From Rapana venosa (lineage: Eukaryota; Mollusca; Gastropoda; Neogastropoda; Muricidae), in contig CM054141.1 of NCBI GenBank assembly GCA_028751875.1, forward strand, positions 66,769,248 through 66,833,247: a stretch of DNA of 64,000 nucleotides, written 5' to 3'. The stretch's first letter is position 1. Each line of letters opens with the position of its first letter. The notes under the pieces are model-generated. The model was not told where the DNA came from. It saw only the letters and a program-made list of their open reading frames with translations, and searched no databases. Positions 37,701 to 49,000 of the stretch are shown here, one piece after another. The position numbers and the translations under genes are program-made.

Positions 37701-38395
37701 TCAAGGTATAACTGATTTTCTTGATGAATGGGTAGGTGGGCAAGTGCGTGGATAGATGAAAGGTAGTATGGATTGATGATTGATTGATTGACTGACTGAT
37801 TAATTGATTGACTGATTGACTGACTGACATTGATTGACTGACTGATTGACTGATTGATCAACCAACTGATTGATCAACTGACTGATCAACTGATTGATTG
37901 ACTGACTGATCAACTGATTGATTGACTGATCGACCAACTGATTGATCAACTGACTGATCAACTGATTGATTGACTGACTGACTGATCAACTGACTGATCA
38001 ACTGATTGATTAACTGACTGATCAACTGACTGATCCAATGGTTGGACTGCCAGGAGACGCAGAGGAAGCGGGAGGAGGAGCAGACGGCGTTGCGGGAGGA
38101 GCTGAGTCAGGTCACCTCCCAGCTGGACCAGCTGCAGATGGAGATGAAGAAGATGACCGCCAGCCGCCAGCAGATGGACGAGCAGGTCTCCAGCGCTGCG
38201 CAGCAGGCCAGCGACAAAGAGGAGGCCTTCCATGTCAAGAAGCGAACCATGGACCTCTTGCCTGATGGCCAGAACAACATTCAGAAGTTACAGGTATGTG
38301 GAGGGTGGTGGGGATGTGTGTGTGTGTGTGTGGTGAAGGTGGTGGTGTGCGTGTGTGTGCGTGTGTGTGGTGAAGGTGGTGGTGTGCGTGCGTGT

Positions 38396-38443
<48 letters not shown>

Positions 38444-38520
38444 TGGTGGTGTGCGTGTGTGTGTGAGTGTGTGTGTGGAGGGTGGTGTGTGTGAGTGGAG
38501 GGTAGTGGTGATTTGTGTGG

Positions 38521-38553
<33 letters not shown>

Positions 38554-41500
38554 GAGGGTGGTGTTTGTGTCGGTATATATGAGTGTGTGTGCGCGCACCC
38601 TTGCGCATGCGTGCTCATATGTGCATCGTCTGTGTGCATGTTTCAGGCGGTGGTGGACAACAGCGCTCAGAGACTGTTGAGTCTGGCTGCTCAGTGGGAG
38701 AAGCACCGTGCCCCGCTCATTGAGCAGTTCCGCTCTCTGCGGGAACTCAGCTCTCAGAGAGAGGTCAGTGTCTCTTGTGTGTGCTCTGTACTGTACTGTG
38801 TTTCTTGTGTGTGCTGTACTGTACTGTAGTGTACTGTACTGTACTGTACAGTGCCTCTTCGTGTGTGTTCTGTACTGTAGTGTACTGTGCCTCTTGTGTG
38901 TGCTGTGTGCTGTACTGTACTGTGGTGTGTACTGTACTGTGGTGTGTACTGTACTGTGCCTCGTGTGTGTTCTGTACTGTACTGTACTGTGTCTCTTGTG
39001 TGTGCTCTGTACTGTACTGTGTTTCTTGTGTGTGCTCTGTACTGTAGTGTGTACTGTGTCTCTTGTGTGTGCTCTGTACTGTAGTGTGTACTGTGTCTCT
39101 TGTGTGTGCTCTATACTGTACTGTGCCTCTTGGGTGTGCTGTGTGCTGCACTGTACTGTGCCTCTTGTGTGTGCTCTGTACTGTAGTGTGTACTGTGTCT
39201 CTTGTGTGTGCTCTGTACTGTAGTGTGTACTGTGTATCTTGTGTGTGCTCTGTACTGTAGTGTGTACTGTGTCTCTTGTGTGTGCTCTGTACTGTAGTGT
39301 GTACTGTGTATCTTGTGTGTGCTCTGTACTGTAGTGTGTACTGTGTCTCTTGTGTGTGCTCTGTACTGTAGTGTGTACTGTGTATCTTGTGTGTGCTCTG
39401 TACTGTAGTGTGTACTGTGTCTCTTGTGTGTGCTCTGTACTGTACTGTACTGTGTCTCTTGTGTGTGCTCTGTACTGTACTGTACTGTGCCTCTTGGTCT
39501 GTACTGTACTGTAGTGTACTGTGTCTCTTGTGTGTGCTCTGTACTGTAGTGTACTGTGCCTCTTGGTCTGTACTGTACTGTAGTGTACTGTGTCTCTTGG
39601 TGTGTTCTGTACTGTAGTGTACTGTGCCTCTTGTGTGTGCTCTGTACTGTACTGTACTGTGCCTCTTGTGTGTGCTCTGTACTGTACTGTACTGTGCCTC
39701 TTGTGTGTGCTCTGTACTGTACTGTACTGTGTCTCTTGTGTGTGTTCTGTACTGTACTATACTGTGTCTCTTGGTGTGTTCTGTACTGTAGTGTACTGTG
39801 CTGTGTCTCTTGGTGTGTTCTGTACTGTACTGTACTGTGTCTCTTGGTGTGTTCTGTACTGTACTGTACTGTGTCTCCTGGTGTGTTCTGTACTGTAGTG
39901 TACTGTGCCTCTTGTGTGTGCTCTGTACTGTACTGTACTGTGTTTCTTGTGTGTGCTCTGTACTGTACTATACTGTGTCTCTTGGTGTGTTCTGTACTGT
40001 AGTGTACTGTGCTGTGTCTCTTGGTGTGTTCTGTACTGTACTGTACTGTACTGTGTCTCTTGGTGTGTGCTGTACTGTAGTGTGTACTGTGTATCTTGTG
40101 TGTGCTCTGTACTGTACTGTACTGTGTCTCTTGTGTGTGTTCTGTACTGTACTGTACTGTGTCTCTTGGTGTGTGCTGTACTGTAGTGTGTACTGTGTAT
40201 CTTGTGTGTGCTCTGTACTGTACTGTACTGTACTGTGTCTCTTGTGTGTGCTCTGTACTGTACTGTACTGTGTCTCTTGTGTGTGCTCTGTACTGTACTG
40301 TACTGTGTCTCTTGTGTGTGCTCTGTACTGTACTATACTGTGTCTCTTGGTGTGTTCTGTACTGTAGTGTATTGTGCTGTGTCTCTTGGTGTGTTCTGTA
40401 CTGTACTGTACTGTGTCTCTTGGTGTGTGCTGTACTGTACTGTACTGTGTCTCTTGGTGTGTGCTGTACTGTACTGTACTGTGTTTCTTGGTGTGTGCTG
40501 TACTGTACTGTGTTTCTTGGTGTGTTCTGTACTGTAGTGTGTACTGTGTCTCAGGTGTGTGCTCTTTATTGTACTGTACTGTGTCTCTTGTGTGTGCTCT
40601 GTACTGTACTGTACTGTGTTTCTTGGTGTGTGCTCTGTACTGTACTGTGTCTCTTGTGTGTGCTCTGTACTGTACTGTGTTTCTTGGTGTGTGCTGTACT
40701 GTACTATACTGTGTTTCTTGGTGTGTGCTGTACTGTAGTGTATTGTGTTTCTTGTGTGTGCTCTGTACTGTACTGTACTGTGTTTCTTGGTGTGTGCTGT
40801 ACTGTACTATACTGTGTTTCTTGGTGTGTTCTGTACTGTACTGTACTGTGTCTCTTGGTGTGTTCTGTACTGTGTTTCTTGGTGTGTTCTGTTCTGTACT
40901 GTACTGTACTGTACTGTACTGTGTTTCTTGGTGTGTGCTCTGTACTGTACTGTGTTTCTTGTGTGTGCTCTGTACTGTACTGTACTGTACTGTACTGTGT
41001 CTCTTGGTATGTGCTGTACTGTACTGTACTGTGTCTCTTGTGTGTGCTCTGTACTGTACTGTACTGTGTTTCTTGGTGTGTTCTGTACTGTACTGTACTG
41101 TGTTTCTTGTGCATGCTCTGTACTGTACTGTACTGTGTTTCTTGTGCATGCTCTGTACTGTACTGTACTGTGTTTCTTAGTGTGTTCTGTACTGTACTGT
41201 ACTGTGTTTCTTGGTGTGTTCTGTACTGTAGTGTACTGTGGTGTGTTCTGTACTGTAGTGTACTGTGGTGTGTTCTGTACTGTAATGTACTGTGGTGTGT
41301 TCTGTACTGTAGTGTACTGTGGTGTGTTCTGTACTGTAGTGTACTGTGTTTCTTGTGTGTGCTCTGTACTGTAGTGTACTGTGTTTCTTGTGTGTTCTGT
41401 ACTGTAGTGTACTGTGGTGTGTTCTGTACTGTAGTGTACTGTGGTGTGTTCTGTACTGTAATGTACTGGGGTGTGTTCTGTACTGTAGTGTACTGTGGTG

Positions 41501-42984
41501 TGTTCTGTACTGTAGTGTACTGTGGTGTGTTCTGTACTGTAGTGTACTGTGTTCTGTACTGTAGTGTACTGTGGTGTGTACTGTACTGTAGTGTACTGTG
41601 ATGTGTACTGTACTGTAAGCTGTCTGATCCCTGCATGAGCTGGAACACTGCACTGCAGGCCTGTCTGAGTAAGGTGGTGGGTTGAAGGTCTAGAGGTATT
41701 GCACCTGCGTAGAAAACGAGAAGTGCGGGATCGATTCACGTGTATGAAAGAATAAAGCAATGGGTGGCTCTGCTCTTAAGGCGACACACTCTCCTGAGGG
41801 AGAACCGCTCAAATTTCACACAGAGAACTCTGCTGCGACTTAAATTATCAAACTGTACAATGCAATACAATACAATACAATACAATGCAATACAATACAA
41901 TGCAATACAATACAATACAATGCAATACAAATCAATGCAATGCAATACAATACAATGCGATGCAAATCAATGCAATGCAATACAAGTCAATGCAATGCAA
42001 TACGATACAATACAATACAATGCAATACAACACTATGCAATGCAATACAATACTATACTATACAGATCAATACTATACACTACAATGCCATGCAATGCCG
42101 TACAATACAGTACAAATGCCATGCAAAACAACACAGCTGTAGCAGTTTCTTCTACATGAAAGTCAGCTCTGAAGAGAGAGGTCCATGCCTCTTGGTGCGC
42201 CCTGTACTGAACGCTATCTGTTCCTTACAACAGGTGGGCTGCGGCACTGAAGGACTGTGTGAGATAGTGGGTTGGTAGTAATAGTGACGAGGAGATTGCC
42301 TATTTGGTGAGAATGTAGTACTAGGTCAGAGAGAGGAGAAACCTATTGACTTACCCAACTTGTGACTTTGTAATAAGAATAGATATGTTTTTATTTATTT
42401 ATTTATTTTATTCTGTTATTTCGAGGATAATGGAATAAGCACTCATGTGCTTTTTCACATCCAGTCAATAAATAAGTAACTGAATCAGTTTGAATTATCA
42501 CAGTAAGCGCTTCGATTTGTTTGTTTTTTACAAGATTCAGCGCTATATAAATTCCATATATTATTATTATTATTAATAAAATACAATAGGAATACCAATA
42601 ATTGTGATGATGGTGATTTTATAGAGCATCTACCCAGCAAAAGTCCTAAGCGTTAGAAAAGTTGACATGGAAAACTTGATGCATATTGATGTAATCAAAC
42701 ACACAGGTGCAGGTTCATACACACTCATTTTACGCACACTGAGCATGCACACACACAAACACACACACACTCACACACACACACACACACACAGGCATGC
42801 GGACACAGACACACACTCACACGCACTCATATTATTGATGAAGTTGTTTTTGTTCTTGAATAGATGTCTTTATGAGAAGAAAAAAAAAAGCAAATACATT
42901 GCTTATTCAATGTACCATCTGGAAATTTTAAAAAATTGACTTTTGACTTTCTCACACACACACAAACACACACACACACACATG

Positions 42985-43017
<33 letters not shown>

Positions 43018-46000
43018 ACACACACAAAACAAGAAGCATTCACAAGCTAGTCTGACAAGTAGGCCATTGACCTGGATTCACCAACACAAGCACTCCAACT
43101 GCTCAGAGTCTACAGTACAGGCTCAAGCACAGACACACACACTCACACACAAGCACGCACACATGCATGCATGCACGCACCCACCCATCCGCACACACAC
43201 ACATGCATACGCATGCACGCACGCATGCACATACACACACACACGCACATCTCCATATCATACATTATCAAAACTCTTTCTCACACACACACACAAATCT
43301 CCATATCATACATTATCAAAACTCTTTCTGTGTCACAGTGCGTGTCTGTGTTTTTGTCTGTCTCTGTGTTTGTATCTGTCTGTCTGCCTCTCTCTCTCTC
43401 TCTCTATCTATCTCTGTCTCTCTCCCTCTCTCTCCCTCTCTCTCCCTCCAACCCTTTCCCCTCCCTCTCCCTCTCTCTCTCTCCATCCCTCCCTCCCTCC
43501 TTCCTCTTTTTCTCTGAGTTTCATCAAATTATGTGAATATTTGATTAAATAAAGTGATGTGATTTTTTTTCTCTGTGTGTGTATGTGCGTGCATGTGTGT
43601 ATGTGTGCGTGTGCGCATGTGTACACACATGTGTATAACTCTTCTCTGTGTGTGTGTTTGTGTGTGCACGCGTGTGCGTGCACATGCGTGTGTGTGTTGT
43701 TGATGTTGATGTTGTGTGTTGTTGTTGTTGCAGTCAGAGGCACAGAAGCAGCTGGAGGAGATGAAGGCATTCCGCAGCAAGATGAAGGAGGTGGCTGATG
43801 AGGCCAGGCAGAAAGACGACCTGCACAAACAGCTGGTGGGTCATCCTCTGTCCCCAGCTACTACCTCACTGCCTTTCTCTTCGCTTCTCTTCTCTTCTCA
43901 ACTCTTCTGTTCTCTTCACTGCTCATCTTGTCTCTTCTCGTCTCTTCTCTTCTCTCCTCTCCTCTCTTCTCTTCTGTCATCTCTTCTCCTCTCCTCTTTT
44001 CTCCTCTTCTGTCTTCTCCTCTCCTCTTGTCTCTCCTCTCTTCTCCTCTCATCTCTTCGCCTCTCCTCTCTTCTCCTCTCCTCCTCTCCTCTCTTCTCCT
44101 CTTCTCTTTTCTCCTTTCATCTCCTGTTCGGTTCTATTTTTATCTTCTTTTCTCTTTTCTTTTCTTTTCTCTTCTCTTGTCTTTTCCCATCTCTTCTCTT
44201 GTGCACTATTTACATGTGTATACATGTGCCATTTATGCCTGTATGTGTACACCCATGCACATTCACACTTCTCACACCATAACACAATCACTTCAGAGTA
44301 CAACACTGCAGTAAAAAAAGCACAAAAAACCACCAACAAAAAACAAAAGAAGCATGATGTTATGCTATTAGGCATTTTTTACAGAACTACATATGTTTAC
44401 CATGAACCAGCTTTAATCAATGACAGGCTTGTTTTCTCAAAAGAAGTATTATCAGTGAAATGAGTGGCAGCTGTTAGCAAATTTCTGTTCTTCTTCTTTG
44501 TCAAACGCTCAGACAGCAACTATTGTCTGTCATATGAGTAAAAATGTGTTGCGCTGCTGTTAAGTACCTGACAAGTCAGGCCCAGCTCATCCAACTTTGG
44601 TGTGGGAGAGAATTCTCACATTTTAAGGCTTTCTGGAAAAAATGATAGAATGGATCAGTAAGGCAGAAAATAGACAAGAAGGTGGTGACAGGAAGAAAAG
44701 GAACAAGGCAGAAACAAAGACAGGGATAGAAAAGAGGGAATTCCAAGCACAGAATTTTCAGAAGAATCATTCTCATAAAGCACAAAATCCTGCTTTAGAA
44801 GCTTGGTACCCTGTGCCCACATCTTTCACTCCAGCACATGAAATTACCCAGTGGGCAATTGGGCAGTGCTTATACGCACACGTGCACACGCACCCACTCA
44901 CACTCACATTCACTCACTCACTCACTCTCTCATCGCCCTATCTCACACCGAGTTTGAAAAGTATACTTACATTTGATCCATACAAACCAATTGTACAAAT
45001 GTGGACCTAGACACACTCAAGCAATGAATACTTTAGTAAATTTCCTTGATATAAGTGGTTAGATGCCATTTAGTGTGATGGCACTTTAATCAGTGAGATA
45101 TAAATATGATATACGTGGACTGTTGCAGCAAATGGAGTACGAGAGGATGACTAAAGATGTGAACCGCTCAGCATACACCCGCAAAATCATGGAGATTGTG
45201 GCCAACATCAAGAAACAAAAGCAGGAAATTGACCGGGTATTTTTTGTTTATTTTGTCAAATTTTCTTCAATTTGTGTCTATTTCTTCCTTTTATGTAACA
45301 TTTTCTTCATTTCATTTAAGGTTTTCTTTGTTTTATATAATATTTTCATAATTTTATGTCATATGTTCTTTATCTTGTTTAAACATGTTAGTTCTGGATC
45401 GTTGATGTCTGTTTTGCTTTTACTTTTTAAACACATTTGTTTATTTATTTTCTTGTTGATGCTGAAAGAAGATTTGGTATTGTAATGCAGATATTTGTGA
45501 AATGATGATGACAGTGTTGAAGAAAATGATGATAAATTGATCCTAAACAGATGATTACATACCAGATTTGTGTATGGCTATTTTTAAAGGTTGAATGCTC
45601 TTTTGAAAAATTTGATAAAAGTGTTCACTGTTCCTCATCCTGAAGGAAGGAAGTAGTGATTACCTGATTAATTTTGTCATGTGTGTGTATGTGTGTGTGT
45701 GTGTGTGCAGATTTTGATAGACACGAAAAGCATACAGAAGGAGATCAACTCTTTGACGGGGAAACTGGACCGGACTTTCACAGTGACAGATGAACTGATA
45801 TTCAGGGTAAGGGCCGTGTCTCGTGACTTGCTGTTCATACTTGAAGGTTGTAGCTGTTAATATCGGGAGGGAAGCAGAGTGAAGGGGATGAAGGTAGTTT
45901 CTGTAGTAACCATTTGTTCACTGCTGTGGTTTCAAGTATATTTCGATGCCTTAGAGCAACAACGGTCTATCGACAGAACCACCATTTTCGAAAGTTTTGA

Positions 46001-49000
46001 GATACATTCATTTGAAAAGTTTGAAAGGTCAGAACAAATCAAGGAATGAACGGAAGTATTCAGTTTTTGGAAAGAGAATGGGTATTGATGTGATTTTTAT
46101 CATAGCATTATGTTGTAATACATGTAGAAGATAGCGCATAAATGCATATTTACAACCAGCAGCGCATAAATGCATATTTACAACTGGTGGCCTGTTATTG
46201 CCTGGAATTTTCTCGCAGTCTGCATGTCTTCTTTGCGTTGCCTGGGTTATATTGTGAGACCAGATCTTCTAAGGAATTCAGCAGTTGCCTGCAGGTCATC
46301 CACTGTGCCATACAGTTTCTGCTCCAGAGGCGTGGGCTCAGGCCACACTTCCAGCCTTAGCGTCTGGAGAGTCCTGCAGTCTTGTAGGATAACAGTCTGC
46401 ATGTGAAAGCACTGAAACTTTGATGTCCACTAATTCTGGTCCTTTCAAAGCGATGCTAGGCTAGGCTTGTGCAGAAAGTGGAATTCTGTAAAGGCCAGGA
46501 TAGCAAAAACACTGGCAGTGAAGGTAGACCACCTTGCTTGCAGAGAAAATACAAAGCATGGCACAAATCTTAACCCTCTTTCCCAGATAAAATCACATTC
46601 CAGCCATCATTTTTGAGAGGAAGAACCACACAACGTCCAGGCCCGCCAGTGTTACATAAACCCTGCCTAGTGGTCCAACTGTATCCACTCCTTGGGAAGA
46701 AGGTTTTGCACAGCTGGATGTCCACTGTTGCAGACCCCTGTCCCAGATAATTGGCATAAAATTGGCATTAAAGGCTTTAGAGGAAAAGCAGGATGCTGTG
46801 TGGTAGTCCAGTGTACCCTGTGAAATTTGCTAGGGTAATTTTGTGCAACAAAGGTTTTCATCAAATACCTTTGAAATTAATAAAACTTTTATTTTATACT
46901 TTTGTCATCTGAAAGTTTACAGTAAATTCTACCAGATAATTATGAAAAAATCGAAAATTGCTAATTTTTTCTGATAAACCATTGTTGCTCAAAGGCATCA
47001 ATTTTTGTATACAGGAAATGTCATAACTGTAGAACATAGAGTCGTAATAACCATACAGTTGAATGTAATCTAAGGCTGTTGTGATTGCATATGTTTGCCT
47101 AGATAGGAAATTACTGACACCAGGTTGACTAGTAGTGATCTGGCCTCATTATGGTATGTTGAAACTGCCTTTGTTTTGTTGATTTTTTGTGCTGTTGGTA
47201 TCATTTTTTAAAACAGACATAATGATGCACACATGTCTTGATATTCCTGAAATCTGCTTTATTTAAGAGGGAGGAGGGAGATCCAGGTTCTAAAGCTGTG
47301 CTTCTGTAGTGACTTTTGCACAGACCAATTTACTATGTCAGGAGAAGCTCTCCAGTTGTTGTTTTTTCCCCCCAAAAGGTCTGTATAAACCCACTTGTGT
47401 AATCAGGAAAAAGGTCCAGGAGTGGAATATGACAGCAGAAGCTAGAGAAAGGGATCTGAGATGCTATCAGACTGGGTTTTTTTATTTTGTATCATTTCAC
47501 ATCAATAAAAAATCCCGCTACATGTTTGTTTGTGCAGGATGCCAAGAAAGACGAGAGTGTGAAGAAAGCCTACCGCTTCCTGGCTGCCTTGCATGAGGTG
47601 AGTGACAACCTACCTACCCCCAGTCTGCCTTTACCCTGCCTGTGACAAAGAAGCATCATTTGCACCAACTTCATGGCTCAGTGATCACAGCACTAACTCT
47701 CACTAAGTTAAGGTTAAGCAGAGTTCAGCAAGGTTCCCTTGTAGATGGGTGACTGTGTGTGTTAGCTTCGATACAGTCCCCCAGTTCACCCACCTGTAAA
47801 TGGGTACCTGCTCTCTCTAGGGTCAGGGAATGTAAAGCAGCGAGGTAGAGGAGATGGGCACGACCTTTAACACGCTGGCTCCATGAGAAGCTGAGGTCTC
47901 GGACATCGTGTTCTGTCAGGACTGCATAGGTTATGAGACACTTTTACTTTTTATAAATGAAGGTCACTCATGGGAATAACACAACGTTTTCTCACATTAA
48001 AACCACGCTCACCAATCTCATTGTGATAGTGGTTTTTTTACCTCTTTGGCTAGAGCTCGGAAGTTCACCAATGATGAGATTTTGCAAATGCAGCTGTTTT
48101 TGCCCTCCATGAAGGTAGCCACATTCTGACTTTAGGGATGTATGCTGGATATGTTCATGTTTCTGTAATCCACCAATTGCTTACATAAATATAAATGCTT
48201 TTACATACATACATACATAGATACATACATACATTTATTTATTTATATACACAAAAGGAATTAAGGCACTGGCAGGTGTGCACTTTAAGTTGACCTGGGA
48301 GTGTGTGTGTGTGTGTGTGTATGTGTGTATGTGTGTGTATGTGTGTGTGTGTATGTGTGTGTGTGTGTGTATGTGTGTGTGTGTATGTGTGTGTGTGTGT
48401 GCAGACAAGTTTTGTTTTATACCATTTCATTATAAGTATCTTAAGCATTATATTTCTATTATTGTGGGTAGTCCTTCTGCAGTTGCATGTGAATATGTTT
48501 ATTGGGGTGACACCGTCTTGTTATTATAGTAATATACCTGGTATGTGTGTGTGTGAACAGAACTGTGAGCAGTTGACAAAGACTGTGGAGGAGACAGGCA
48601 TCATACTGAGAGAAATCCGCGATTTGGAGGATCAGGTCAGCTTCACACACTCAACACAACACAACACAACACAACACTCACACAAACACACACACACACA
48701 CACACTACACTTATTTTAGTAAATGCATATTTCTTTTTCGAATTCAGCGTTTAGTTATTAAGATTCCCCTCCTAACACTCCCAACTCCCCCCTCCCCCTA
48801 CACACACGCTACTCTCTCCTTTTGCTTTTCTTTCTTCTCTCTCTTTGACTGTAGTTATCAGTGTGCATGCCTGTGCACTTTAACACATGCACTAGAATGC
48901 ATTCACACAGTTGCCTGGCACCATGCATACTTGCATGTTCCTCTCTCTCTCTCTTCCCAGTCCCCCTCCCCCCCTCTCTTTCTTTCTTTCTTTCCCCCTC

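Noticed and set aside
39968..41760. Very long open frames on both strands (up to about 500 codons) in the intron 10 array
   Set aside because: They consist only of the tandem unit, are open on both strands, have no domain, and lie inside the CCDC22 intron between well-supported exons.
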